Below are positions 9,824 through 18,544 of a stretch of DNA of 64,000 nt, one piece after another (the stretch's first letter is position 1; each line of letters starts with the position of its first letter). The notes below the pieces were generated by a model. The model saw only the letters and a program-made list of their open reading frames with translations, searched no databases and was not told the origin of the DNA. Origin of the DNA: Mucilaginibacter sp. UR6-1 (GTDB taxonomy: Bacteria; Bacteroidota; Bacteroidia; Sphingobacteriales; Sphingobacteriaceae); NCBI RefSeq assembly GCF_020880975.1, contig NZ_JAJIWP010000002.1, positions 310,001 to 374,000 of the forward strand. Direction: 5' to 3'. The translations under genes and the position numbers were made by a program.

Positions 9824-10618
9824 TTATAGATTAGCAGAAGGTGAAGAAACAGATGTTTTGGCAGCGGCTAATATTTCGCCTGTATCCGGGTTCTGTATAA
9901 AGCCGATAAGCTCGAAATTTTGTGAATGAAATTCCTTCGGCAAAGCAATTGTCTCGTCGCCTTGTCCTTGGGGGCCTAAAGAAAATGTATGTAACTGCCG
10001 TACTATCTGAGCATGATTAAGGGTTCGACCTTCGTTTTCACCGGCTCTAACTTTGTTTACCGCATGTTTTTGTACTAAGGCAACAACCAATTGACCTTTT
10101 GTCGGCTGACCGGCTAACTGATAGTGAATGTTAATGCCTTGAGGTTTTTGTAGCGCCCTTAAGTTTAACGCAGTACCTGCTTTTTCATTTAGTGCAGTAG
10201 ATAATGAATTTCTAATTGCTCTTTCATCTGAACCTACAAACTCCTGCTTGCCATTCACTATCAATTGGGGTGGATATACCTGACTGGTGAGCTTGCTATG
10301 GTACCAGTATTGCCTTTTTGAAAAATCAGGTCTGCTGAATATGTCTTTCCAGCCCAACCGGTTCCAATAATCTACATGGTAGGCCAAAATATAAACAGGT
10401 TTGTTGCCTGCTTCTTTTTGAACGCGTTCCAAAAGCTCTTCAGCCGGCGGGCAACTTGAACATCCTTCGGAAGTAAACAACTCTAACAAGGCAAAACCCT
10501 CGCTCGAATCAAAATTCAAAGCTTTGCTATTATTAGAATTCTGGCGGCTTACATACACAGCCGAAGTAAGCAACAGCACAATGGCGGCGCACATGGCTGA
10601 AAGTTTTATCATTTTCAT
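9824..10618 (-). CDS. DUF1223 family thioredoxin-fold protein
   Basis: The chosen start at 10618 gives a 264-aa protein with a signal/anchor (AAIVLLLTSAVYV). An open frame reaches 64 codons further upstream, but that part lacks protein character. The DUF1223 hallmark LLELFTSEGCSSCPPAE contains a CxxC pair as in thioredoxins; a conserved YHVDYWNRLGWKD block follows. Family members are exported and of unproven function. It precedes an alpha/beta hydrolase on the same strand. Confidence 0.85.
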   Translation of the reverse strand: MKMIKLSAMCAAIVLLLTSAVYVSRQNSNNSKALNFDSSEGFALLELFTSEGCSSCPPAEELLERVQKEAGNKPVYILAYHVDYWNRLGWKDIFSRPDFSKRQYWYHSKLTSQVYPPQLIVNGKQEFVGSDERAIRNSLSTALNEKAGTALNLRALQKPQGINIHYQLAGQPTKGQLVVALVQKHAVNKVRAGENEGRTLNHAQIVRQLHTFSLGPQGQGDETIALPKEFHSQNFELIGFIQNPDTGEILAAAKTSVSSPSANL

Positions 10619-10899
10619 AATTCTGATCTTTTTGATTTGATTCAAAACTATGGGCAGAAAGTGGCTGGGAAGAGTGAAACAAGGCTGAACCGGACACAAC
10701 TGATCCTCAACCCCGAAAATTAAAAGGTGAAAGTTGATGTTAGCAGTTTTAGGATGCACTGAGTTTAACCAACCTGATCTAACGATTACCATGTTATTTA
10801 GATGAATCATTAACCTGTTATTTTGGATACTTACAAACTCAATACGGATACATTTGAGCCTGTTCTAATGCTGAACTTTGTGATATCAAATCAGAAAAA

Positions 10900-11709
10900 A
10901 TGAGCAAAACAATTTTTATCACAGGCGCCTCAACAGGATTAGGCAAAGTAACCGCCAAACTATTTCAAAGTAAGGGCTGGAAAGTCATCGCAACCATGCG
11001 CAATCCGGATCAAGATACAGAACTGCGCCAGCTTGAAAATATCACCCTGCTTCCGCTGGACGTAACTAATACCGGGCAGATTAACGATACGGTGAGCAAA
11101 GCGATTGCCATGCAAGATATTGATGTTGTTTTTAACAATGCCGGTTACGGGCTTGTCGGCCCATTGGAAGCGGTAAGCGACGAGCAAGTGGTTCGTCAGC
11201 TAAATACCAACCTTTTGGGTGTAATACAGGTGACCAGGGCTTTCATTCCTTATTTCAGGGAAAAACAAAGCGGCCTTTTTATCACAACCACTTCTATGGG
11301 CGGCTTTTTAACTTTTCCCTTAAACTCAATTTATCACGCCACAAAATGGGCATTGGAAGGATGGAGTGAAAGTTTGTCATTCGAGTTAGGTCTGTTCAAT
11401 ATCGGGGTTAAAACCGTAGCCCCAGGTGGTATTAAAACGGACTTTATAGGCCGTTCCCTTGATCCGGTAACTCATCCGGCTTATGAAGCAGCTATGCAAA
11501 AAGTGTTTGGTTTATTCGTAGAGGATAACCTGTCTTCTGCAGAAGAAATCGCTGACGTGGTTTATGAAGCGGCAACAGACGGTAAAGACCAAATTCGCTA
11601 CGTGGCTGGCGAAGACGCTAAACGGTTGTATGAAAGAAGAAATGCAATTGGCGCGGAAGCCTTTCGCAAGGAACTTGGCAGTATGGTGTTTGGCGACGGA
11701 AAGTTTTAA
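10900..11709 (+). CDS. Short-chain dehydrogenase/reductase
   Basis: Classical SDR of 269 aa. It has the NAD(P)-binding TGASTGLG (residues 9-16), NNAG (79-82), and the active site Ser132 with Tyr145-x3-Lys149 (YHATK). The basic residue in ATMRNP (Arg34) suggests NADP(H). The gene ends 9 bp before an AraC regulator on the same strand, a common pairing in which the regulator controls its oxidoreductase partner. It is divergent from the DUF1223 gene. Substrate unknown. Confidence 0.88.
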   Translation: MSKTIFITGASTGLGKVTAKLFQSKGWKVIATMRNPDQDTELRQLENITLLPLDVTNTGQINDTVSKAIAMQDIDVVFNNAGYGLVGPLEAVSDEQVVRQLNTNLLGVIQVTRAFIPYFREKQSGLFITTTSMGGFLTFPLNSIYHATKWALEGWSESLSFELGLFNIGVKTVAPGGIKTDFIGRSLDPVTHPAYEAAMQKVFGLFVEDNLSSAEEIADVVYEAATDGKDQIRYVAGEDAKRLYERRNAIGAEAFRKELGSMVFGDGKF

Positions 11710-11718
11710 ATTAGCAAC

Positions 11719-12639
11719 ATGAAAAAGTCCAATCAGCCACCTGTAACGATCCATAGCATCACGGAATTACACCGGCTGGTTGGCCTGCCCGGTCCTGCCC
11801 ATCCGCTGATCAGTTTGGTAGATAATACCAAGTTGAATATTGAGAGGGAACGTTTCCCAGAAACCTTGATCCTCGACTTCTACAAGATCTCTTACAAGCA
11901 CACGCTGAACGGCAGGATCGGTTATGGGCAGGGCTATTACGACTTTGATGAGGGCGGTATGATCTTTACTGCACCTCATCAGCTTTTAGCCATTGATAAG
12001 GATACGGAATACTATGGGCTTTCTCTGCTAATTCATCCTGACTTTTTGCGCGGATATCAGCTGGGTACCAGTATCAGTAAATATGGTTTCTTCTCTTACG
12101 ATACTAATGAAGCGCTGCACTTATCGGAAAAAGAGAAGGAGACTATTGTATCGGTGCTGGAAAACATCGGCCAGGAACTCACCAATAACATCGACGATTT
12201 TAGCCAGGATCTGCTCGTTTCTTATTTAGAGGTATTGCTGAACTACGGCAACCGGTTTTACAAACGGCAATTTGTTACCCGCAAAGCTGTTAATCATGAT
12301 CTGCTTACCAAACTGGAAACGATGCTTACTCATTATCTGGACACCCGTCAGGGTTTGCAAAGTGGTTTGCCTACCGTAGAATATCTGGCAGATCAGCTTA
12401 ACCTATCACCACGTTACTTAAGCGATATGCTGCGGTCTTTAACAGGGCAAAGCGCGCAGCAACACATTCATCAAAAAGTGATCGACAAGTCGAAAGAATA
12501 TTTGACGAACACCAACCTTTCCGTCGCAGAAATCGCTTACGAGTTGGGCTTCGAATATCCGCAATCCTTTAATAAGCTGTTTAAAAACAAAACTGCGCTT
12601 ACGCCAGTGGCCTTTAAAGCGCAATTTTTCACCAATTAG
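11719..12639 (+). CDS. AraC family transcriptional regulator
   Basis: The 306-aa protein has an N-terminal cupin-like sensing region (about 20-150) and a C-terminal AraC DNA-binding domain (about 205-300). The two helix-turn-helix units are VEYLADQLNLSPRYLSDMLR and LSVAEIAYELGFEYPQSFNK. It is encoded directly after the SDR gene and probably regulates it. The minus-strand terminator of the next gene lies just past its stop. Confidence 0.9.
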   Translation: MKKSNQPPVTIHSITELHRLVGLPGPAHPLISLVDNTKLNIERERFPETLILDFYKISYKHTLNGRIGYGQGYYDFDEGGMIFTAPHQLLAIDKDTEYYGLSLLIHPDFLRGYQLGTSISKYGFFSYDTNEALHLSEKEKETIVSVLENIGQELTNNIDDFSQDLLVSYLEVLLNYGNRFYKRQFVTRKAVNHDLLTKLETMLTHYLDTRQGLQSGLPTVEYLADQLNLSPRYLSDMLRSLTGQSAQQHIHQKVIDKSKEYLTNTNLSVAEIAYELGFEYPQSFNKLFKNKTALTPVAFKAQFFTN

Positions 12640-12651
12640 TTCAATAAAAAA

Positions 12652-12669
12652 CCCGGCTCGAAGGCCGGG
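12652..12669 (-). terminator. Terminator hairpin between convergent genes
   Basis: CCCGGC and GCCGGG enclose a 6-nt loop. The A-run on the plus-strand left side (12646-12651) becomes the T-tail for minus-strand transcripts, so it should end the SDR mRNA coming from 13510. It may also slow read-through from the AraC gene. Confidence 0.75.
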
Positions 12670-12769
12670 AAATGTAAGAATAAAAAGTGTTCGGTATTAA
12701 ATTACCGTCGCACCCCTTTAAAGTAATCACAGCACCGTAGAAACTGTTGAATGATGAAGTTGCTGATAT

Positions 12770-13510
12770 TTAAAGACTCATCCCGCCGTCCATCACAATT
12801 TCTGCACCGGTAATGAACTTAGCAGCATCGCTTGAAAAGTACGCAACCATTTTAGCTACGTCATCTGCTTCACCAAACTGCTTTAAAGGAACACGTTCCA
12901 GCATCCAGGTATCCAGGTTTTTTCTTGCTTCTTCATCCAAACCTAATTTATTCAAGATTTCTGTTTGAGTTGGGCCCGGACTTACGGAGTTGACCCTGAT
13001 CTTCCTTGGGGCCAATTCAATAGCAGCAGCTTTCATTACGGAGTTTAATGCTGCCTTGCTTGACGAATATACCGATGCATTAGCACCATGCATACTGGCT
13101 GTGTTTGATGACAAGAATACCACCGATGCGCCATCATTGAGTAATGGAATGAATTTGCTTAGGGTGAAGTAAGCGCCCTTATAGTTAATATTAATGACCT
13201 GATCAAATACTTCTTCGGTAGCTGTTTCAATAGAAGCACCGCCAACTATCCCTGCATTTATGAACAGGATATCTATCTTACCGTATTGCTCGCCGACTGT
13301 CGCAGCTAACTGCCCGATCGCGTGAACGTTGCCTTGATCGGCCACTAAGCCTGTAACGCCTAATTGTTGGGCAGCGGTTTCAACAGCTTCCTGTCTGCGC
13401 CCGGTGATGATCACCCGAGCGCCTTGTGCTTTTAATTCTTTTGCGGCAGCGTAGCCGATACCGCTATTGCCTCCGGTTACTACAGCAACCCTTCCTTCTA
13501 AATTTTTCAT
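12770..13510 (-). CDS. Short-chain dehydrogenase/reductase
   Basis: From the start at 13510 the protein is 246 aa. It has TGGNSGIG (12-19), INAG, Ser135 and Tyr148-x3-Lys152 (YSSSK), and a C-terminal TGAEIVMDGGMSL typical of classical SDRs. A start seven codons upstream would add only MQKKIEI and is less likely. It is divergent from an HxlR regulator across an intergenic region with palindromes, so it is probably the regulator's target, as in quinone/aldehyde-responsive HxlR systems. Confidence 0.88.
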   Translation of the reverse strand: MKNLEGRVAVVTGGNSGIGYAAAKELKAQGARVIITGRRQEAVETAAQQLGVTGLVADQGNVHAIGQLAATVGEQYGKIDILFINAGIVGGASIETATEEVFDQVININYKGAYFTLSKFIPLLNDGASVVFLSSNTASMHGANASVYSSSKAALNSVMKAAAIELAPRKIRVNSVSPGPTQTEILNKLGLDEEARKNLDTWMLERVPLKQFGEADDVAKMVAYFSSDAAKFITGAEIVMDGGMSL

Positions 13511-13539
13511 GATTTCTATTTTTTTCTGCAAACGTATAC

Positions 13540-13547
13540 TATATTTG
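13540..13547 (+). promoter_or_regulatory. Probable -7 box of the hxlR-type gene
   Basis: TATATTTG matches the Bacteroidota -7 consensus TAnnTTTG and lies 38 bp before the start codon. It abuts the palindrome at 13547-13563, so a protein bound there would block it. Confidence 0.5.
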
Positions 13548-13563
13548 GTATAATATTGATACC
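13547..13563. promoter_or_regulatory. Putative HxlR operator
   Basis: GGTAT and ATACC flank a 7-nt spacer. Two GTATAC palindromes lie nearby (13534-13539 and 13575-13580). The cluster fills the 74-bp gap between the divergent SDR and HxlR genes, which is where a regulator controlling both would bind. Confidence 0.55.
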
Positions 13564-13584
13564 AGTATCACAGAGTATACCAAC

Positions 13585-13950
13585 ATGGATGAGCATTTAG
13601 TTAAAGAAGTTCTATCGGAACCCCGAAATCAGAAGGAGGAAATTCAGGCTTTGCAGGACACTATTTATGTAATAGGCGGCAAGTGGAAACTGCCTATCAT
13701 CAATTCGATATGTAATGGAAACAGGCGCTTCAGAGAGATTGAAAGAAGCATACCAGGGATTACTACCCGCATGTTATCGCGCGAACTGAAAGATATGGAA
13801 GCTAATAAATTGTTGAAACGTACGGTTACACCTACCAGCCCGGTAACGGTTGAGTATTCGCCCAGCGACTATTGCCATTCCTTTGCAGATATAATTTTAC
13901 ATATGATCAAATGGGGTAAGGAACACAGGCAACGTTTAAAGGAAGATTAA
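13585..13950 (+). CDS. HxlR family transcriptional regulator
   Basis: 121-aa winged-helix protein with the HxlR core: IGGKWKLPII, NRRFREIERSIPGITTRMLS and the wing LKRTVTP. HxlR-type proteins sense electrophiles or quinones, often through a cysteine; here Cys46 in NSICNGN is a candidate. It is divergent from the SDR gene and probably represses it and itself through the shared palindromes. Confidence 0.88.
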   Translation: MDEHLVKEVLSEPRNQKEEIQALQDTIYVIGGKWKLPIINSICNGNRRFREIERSIPGITTRMLSRELKDMEANKLLKRTVTPTSPVTVEYSPSDYCHSFADIILHMIKWGKEHRQRLKED

Positions 13951-14124
13951 TATGCAAATAGATCTGGCAGCCTTTCCATTTGTAAGGGCTTTTTTTACCC
14001 ATGTCTTAAGCTCAGATCGGTAAATGTCTAACTGGCGTTTCAGTATGTCCGCTTGAACCATTATCTGCTCATGGCGAGGTTTGATTTGCCACAACTTTGT
14101 GTCAACAATCAAAAACAAAACGTC

Positions 14125-14547
14125 ATGAACTTAAAAACATCAAAAACAATTTATTGGTCAGGTGCCATCTTTATCTCACTTTGGTTTGGCGCAAGCGGCT
14201 TCTTTGAATTGACTAAAAACCCAATCGTTTGGGACATCACCGTAAAACTGGGTTATCCGCCACACTTCATTTACATTTTAGGCGTAGCTAAACTTTTAGG
14301 CGTAGCCGTATTGTTAACTCCTAATCGCCTTCTTAGACTAAAGGAGTGGGTATTTGCAGGCATCTTTTTCGACATCACCTTCGCATTTTTCTCCAAACTT
14401 GCAGTATTAGGATTTGCTCCTACCATTGACGCCATCGTTGCATTTACAGCCATTTCCATCACTTACATCATGTTCAGAAAGCTTTACCCGGCAATCTATA
14501 CAAAATCCGGTTCAGAACAAGTGGTTAACAATATGGAAAGAGTTTAA
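14125..14547 (+). CDS. DoxX-like membrane protein
   Basis: The ATG at 14125 (MNLKTSKTIYWSG) is preferred over an upstream in-frame ATG because the family starts there; this gives 140 aa. Four hydrophobic helices are visible (about 8-27, 45-65, 73-93 and 97-117), as in small DoxX/DUF4267-type inner-membrane proteins. It is followed by an alpha/beta hydrolase and an OsmC protein on the same strand, a set often induced by thiol-reactive or oxidative stress. Function of the family is unclear. Confidence 0.75.
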   Translation: MNLKTSKTIYWSGAIFISLWFGASGFFELTKNPIVWDITVKLGYPPHFIYILGVAKLLGVAVLLTPNRLLRLKEWVFAGIFFDITFAFFSKLAVLGFAPTIDAIVAFTAISITYIMFRKLYPAIYTKSGSEQVVNNMERV

Positions 14548-14588
14548 TAGAACAATCGTCAATCGCAACACTATAAATATCAATTGCC

Positions 14589-15641
14589 ATGAAAGAGATT
14601 ACACCTACCAGCCGTCGCATTCTTATAATTGCGTCTGCCATAATGATAGCCATTATATTGCTAAGTAGTTCAGAGCTGTTACAGGCACAACCTGTGTCTA
14701 ATCAAAGCACTGCACAGCAAACAAGCCTTTCTGATACCGCTTTTGCAAGAATTAAGCACATAAAGGCTGGTGTGCTTAATATAGGTTACGCTGAAGTTGG
14801 ACCGGCAAATGGCAACCCGGTTATTTTACTGCACGGCTGGCCATACGATATTAACAGCTATGCACAAGTTGCGCCAATACTTGCAGCACAGGGGTATCAT
14901 ATTATTGTACCATACTTAAGAGGTTACGGCAGCACTACCTTTCTTTCAGCAAAATCAGTACGCAACGGGCAGCAGGCAGCTTTAGCTGAAGATGTGATTG
15001 CTTTGATGGATGCCTTGCATATACAAAAGGCCACGCTTGGCGGCTTTGACTGGGGGGCACGTACTGCGGATATTGTCGCAGCCTTATATCCTCAACGTGT
15101 TAATGCGCTGGTGTCAGTAAGCGGTTACCTTATCGGTAGCCAGCAAGGTAATAAAGCTCCGCTGCCGCCAAAGGCAGAGCAAGCCTGGTGGTATCAGTAT
15201 TATTTTGCTACCGAACGTGGAAAAGCTGGCTACGCAGCCAATACTAAAGCCTTCAACAAGTTAATATGGCAGACCGCTTCACCCGATTGGAAATTTACTG
15301 ATGCCGATTACAATCGCTCTGCCGCAGCTTTCAATAATCCGGACCATGTGGCCATTGTCATTCATAATTACAGGTGGAGGCTTGGGCTTGCTAAAGGCGA
15401 AGCAAAATACGATGCCCTTGAAAAACAACTGGCTTTAGCGCCCGCCATTACCGTGCCCACGGTGACATTGGAAGGCGATGCGAACGGCGCGCCCCACCCG
15501 GCTCCTGCAGATTATGCAAAGCGCTTTACCGGCAAATACATTCATCATACCCTGACTGGCGGCATCGGCCATAACCTGCCGCAGGAGGCACCGGAAGCAT
15601 TTGCCAATGCAATTATTGAAGCAGATAGCCTTGCCAAATAA
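14589..15641 (+). CDS. Exported alpha/beta hydrolase, epoxide hydrolase/dehalogenase type
   Basis: The 350-aa protein has an N-terminal hydrophobic signal (residues about 11-34). The fold shows LHGWP (81-85) and an aspartate nucleophile, Asp154 in GGFDWGAR, with a C-terminal His in GIGHNLPQEAPEAF. Asp instead of Ser at the nucleophile elbow is the mark of epoxide hydrolases, haloalkane dehalogenases and related enzymes. Its export is unusual for that group. It lies between DoxX and OsmC genes, so detoxification is a reasonable guess. Confidence 0.82.
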   Translation: MKEITPTSRRILIIASAIMIAIILLSSSELLQAQPVSNQSTAQQTSLSDTAFARIKHIKAGVLNIGYAEVGPANGNPVILLHGWPYDINSYAQVAPILAAQGYHIIVPYLRGYGSTTFLSAKSVRNGQQAALAEDVIALMDALHIQKATLGGFDWGARTADIVAALYPQRVNALVSVSGYLIGSQQGNKAPLPPKAEQAWWYQYYFATERGKAGYAANTKAFNKLIWQTASPDWKFTDADYNRSAAAFNNPDHVAIVIHNYRWRLGLAKGEAKYDALEKQLALAPAITVPTVTLEGDANGAPHPAPADYAKRFTGKYIHHTLTGGIGHNLPQEAPEAFANAIIEADSLAK

Positions 15642-15677
15642 CATTCAACAAAAACACACGAATAAACTTTAAATAAA

Positions 15678-16136
15678 ATGGAAAATCAAAATGTTGTGAG
15701 CAGTGAAAATACTGCCAATATAGCCATCACAAAAGTGCTGTACACCGCTAAAGTGCATATTACAGGTGGCAGGGAAGGTAATGCTACCAGTAATGATAAT
15801 CGCTTAAACGTGAGCCTTTCTACACCTGGCGGTTCCGGCAATGGCACTAATCCCGAACAGTTATTTGCCGCCGGATGGTCAGCGTGTTTTATCGGGGCCA
15901 TGCGCCACAATGCGTCGAGCCTGCAAATACCGCTACCCAAAGACCTTGCTGTTGATGCAGAAGTTGACTTGGGAACTGGCGAAGGTGGTTTTTATCTGCA
16001 AGCACGCCTGAATGTGAAGCTACCCGGTTTATCAGCAGAGCAAGCAAAAACCGTGGTAGAAGCAGCACACCAAACGTGTCCGTACTCCAAGGCTACCCAT
16101 GGGAATATCAATGTGGAGATCAATGTAGCTGTATAA
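15678..16136 (+). CDS. OsmC/Ohr family organic hydroperoxide resistance protein
   Basis: 152 aa with both Ohr cysteines: the peroxidatic Cys70 in AGWSACFIGAM and the resolving Cys134 in HQTCPYSKAT. The NPEQLFAAG block precedes the first cysteine. Ohr enzymes reduce organic hydroperoxides with lipoylated partners in the cytoplasm. It is the last gene of the DoxX-hydrolase-Ohr run. A second Ohr homologue is carried on the genomic island (30492-30914). Confidence 0.9.
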   Translation: MENQNVVSSENTANIAITKVLYTAKVHITGGREGNATSNDNRLNVSLSTPGGSGNGTNPEQLFAAGWSACFIGAMRHNASSLQIPLPKDLAVDAEVDLGTGEGGFYLQARLNVKLPGLSAEQAKTVVEAAHQTCPYSKATHGNINVEINVAV

Positions 16137-16146
16137 GCATACGATC

Positions 16147-16187
16147 AAAAAAATGAGGCGCATCAATGGAATGATCCGCATTTTTTA
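16147..16187. terminator. Bidirectional terminator between ohr-like and tetR-like genes
   Basis: An A-run, an imperfect GC-containing stem (GGCGCATC against GATCCGC) and a T-run occupy the 48-bp gap between two convergent genes, so it can serve both. Confidence 0.6.
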
Positions 16188-16772
16188 TTTGAACATAGTT
16201 CGCATGATCAATTCCCTGCGTTCAGCGATCAGTTCATCAAATTGCTGTTCATTCATCACAAAGAATTGCCGGTATATGGGCGACATCATAATTGGGTAGG
16301 ATAGTAATGAGAAAAGGTTGATCAGAAAATGTTTAGGATCTGTTTTTTCAATCGTCCCCAACTGCATTTCTTTTTCAATTTCATTCAAAAAGGACGATAC
16401 CGGGCCCTCATCAATTTTTGTCACCAGGTCGTGCCCGGCAGTATTGATCTCGGTAACCAGGAACACTTCCTGAAAAGGGTATTCCATCATTTCATTTGTA
16501 AACACGTCAATCAATCCCTGTATTTTTTTCCTAAAAGGCATCTTAGCCGACATTACGTTTCCCAATAGCAGGCTCAAGGCTTGCATAGATTCAGCAAAGA
16601 CCAAAGCGATCAACTGATCCCTTGTTCTGAAATAATAATGGACAGCCGACCTGTTCATGCCAGCAGCATCAGCGATGTCCTGCGTGGTAGCGTGCAGTTT
16701 TCCTTCTTTGAAGAACAGCTTTTTTGCGGTCGATTTAATAAGTTCTTCGGTTCCTGTATCTTTTGCTGGCAT
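16185..16772 (-). CDS. TetR/AcrR family transcriptional regulator
   Basis: 195 aa with an N-terminal TetR helix-turn-helix: HATTQDIADAAGMNRSAVHY then YFRTRDQLIALVF. The C-terminal ligand domain has no recognisable specificity. Its start codon overlaps the last base of the ABC-F gene, so the two form one operon and are probably translationally coupled. It may control that resistance gene. Confidence 0.9.
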   Translation of the reverse strand: MPAKDTGTEELIKSTAKKLFFKEGKLHATTQDIADAAGMNRSAVHYYFRTRDQLIALVFAESMQALSLLLGNVMSAKMPFRKKIQGLIDVFTNEMMEYPFQEVFLVTEINTAGHDLVTKIDEGPVSSFLNEIEKEMQLGTIEKTDPKHFLINLFSLLSYPIMMSPIYRQFFVMNEQQFDELIAERRELIMRTMFK

Positions 16773-18376
16773 TATAATATAGTATACTTTTTAAGTTCTA
16801 TCATTTTATCTATGACAATTTCTTTTACAAAATACTCGTCGTGTGAGATCACTAATAAAGTTCCTTCGAAATCCTTAACGGCGGCTGTCAGTACTTCCAG
16901 GCTTTTAATATCCAGATTATTGGTCGGCTCATCCAGGATCAGCATATCAGGCGCATGATCTGATACGGATAAGCAGCATAATGCCAACTTCATCTTTTCA
17001 CCACCACTTAAAACACCGCTCTTTTTGTTCCAGGCATTATTATCGAACTGGGCATATATCAACAGCGACCTGAGCTCATGCTCCTGCAATTGCCGGCTGT
17101 TGAAGTGCTGTACCTGTTCAAAAACGCTTTTCTCGGTATCTAGCATGGTGTAATCCTGGTCGAGGTACAAATAATTGAAATTCGCCCGTTCTAGTCGCCC
17201 GTCCGTTGGTTGCAGCACCCCGACAATGATCTTGAGTAAAGTTGTCTTTCCTGCACCATTAGCACCTTTGATGTGCATTCGGTCGCCCGAACGTATTTGA
17301 AACGTCAGCGCGTCCCATAAAGGATGCTTGTCAAATCCATACGTGATCTCCCGTGCGTCAACCAACACCTTGCCTTCATGCATTCCCGATGAGGTAATAT
17401 CTATTTTGAGAACCTGATATTGCTGAATTTGACTGCGTATTTGTTTGATGTTATCGCTGATATGATCCAATTTTTCGTTTTGTGCGTTCAAGGCCTTTGC
17501 TGTACTGCCTTGAGCCTGGCTTTTCAGGCCTCCGGCAATAATGCGGGGCAGCGAGCCGGATTTTCCTTCTGCCTTGCCCCGGCTCTCTATCCGTTGCCTC
17601 TTTTCTGCAACCTCTCTTGCTTTGGCCTGGCTTTGTTTCATGGTCTTGGTCTGCTCGTGCAGGTCATTTTCCAGAGCGTTTAATTGTAAGTCTTTCTGTA
17701 CGCGGTAAAAATCAAAGTTGCCGCCGTAAACCTCTACGCCAGCCAAACTTAGCTCAAGCGTTACCGGTAACAGGTTAAGCAAGGCACGGTCGTGACTTAT
17801 TACCAGAATTGTTGCGCGACTATTAACAATAAGCCGGTACAGCTGATCGCGGCTATCTGTATCTAAATGGTTAGAAGGTTCGTCAAGTAAGATGATTTCA
17901 GGGTCATGAAGCGTGATACCAGCTAAAAAGACTTTAGTCTTTTCACCGCCGCTTAATTCACGCAGTCTTTGTGAAGGCAATAAGTGCTCAAGATGCCACT
18001 CCGCCATAGCTGAGTGTAATTTATTTTCGATCTCCCAGTCATCGTTCAGGTCGTTAAAGTGTTGAATGTCTACGCTGCCCTCAGTTATAGCTTTCAGGGC
18101 AGCTAATTTCAAGTCAACACCTAAAGCCTGGGCAATGGTCATCTCATCATATTGGCCTAAATGCTGCGGCACATACCATGGTCTGGCCGGACTAATAACG
18201 TGGCCTATTGTAGGAGCGACAACACCTGCTACAATTTGCATTAAGGTAGACTTACCGACGCCATTATTACCTACCAATGCAGCTTTATCACTCTTGTTGA
18301 TGGAAAATGTAATACCGTGAAAGAGTAGTGTTCGGTCAGTATGACTATAATTTACAGAGTTGACAATGATGCTCAT
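16772..18376 (-). CDS. ABC-F family ATPase (ribosome protection type)
   Basis: 534 aa with two ATP-binding cassettes and no membrane segment. The first has GNNGVGKS (36-43), LSGGEKTKV and LLDEPSNHLD; the second has GANGAGKTT, LSGGEKMKL and LILDEPTNNLD. A charged linker of about 80 residues (roughly 235-315, with REVAEKRQRIESRGKAEG) separates them. ABC-F proteins bind the ribosomal E site and either displace antibiotics or rescue stalled ribosomes. Pairing with a TetR regulator favours an inducible antibiotic-resistance role, which is inference. Confidence 0.88.
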   Translation of the reverse strand: MSIIVNSVNYSHTDRTLLFHGITFSINKSDKAALVGNNGVGKSTLMQIVAGVVAPTIGHVISPARPWYVPQHLGQYDEMTIAQALGVDLKLAALKAITEGSVDIQHFNDLNDDWEIENKLHSAMAEWHLEHLLPSQRLRELSGGEKTKVFLAGITLHDPEIILLDEPSNHLDTDSRDQLYRLIVNSRATILVISHDRALLNLLPVTLELSLAGVEVYGGNFDFYRVQKDLQLNALENDLHEQTKTMKQSQAKAREVAEKRQRIESRGKAEGKSGSLPRIIAGGLKSQAQGSTAKALNAQNEKLDHISDNIKQIRSQIQQYQVLKIDITSSGMHEGKVLVDAREITYGFDKHPLWDALTFQIRSGDRMHIKGANGAGKTTLLKIIVGVLQPTDGRLERANFNYLYLDQDYTMLDTEKSVFEQVQHFNSRQLQEHELRSLLIYAQFDNNAWNKKSGVLSGGEKMKLALCCLSVSDHAPDMLILDEPTNNLDIKSLEVLTAAVKDFEGTLLVISHDEYFVKEIVIDKMIELKKYTIL

Positions 18377-18544
18377 AAATATCCAAATTTATGTCATCTT
18401 TTTTGTTTAACAAAATTGTTTAATAAATTAGTGACAACATTTGGATGCTTGGTTGTCTAATTCAGGATCTGTTATGTCCACTTCGCGCCAATATGGGTGG
18501 TCTAAAATGATGCTGAGCTATAGCTTAGTTAAAAATTACGCAGC

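Noticed and set aside
17420..17683. Plus-strand frame in the ABC-F linker region
   Set aside because: Cys- and Leu-rich antisense shadow of the charged linker; no signal or family.
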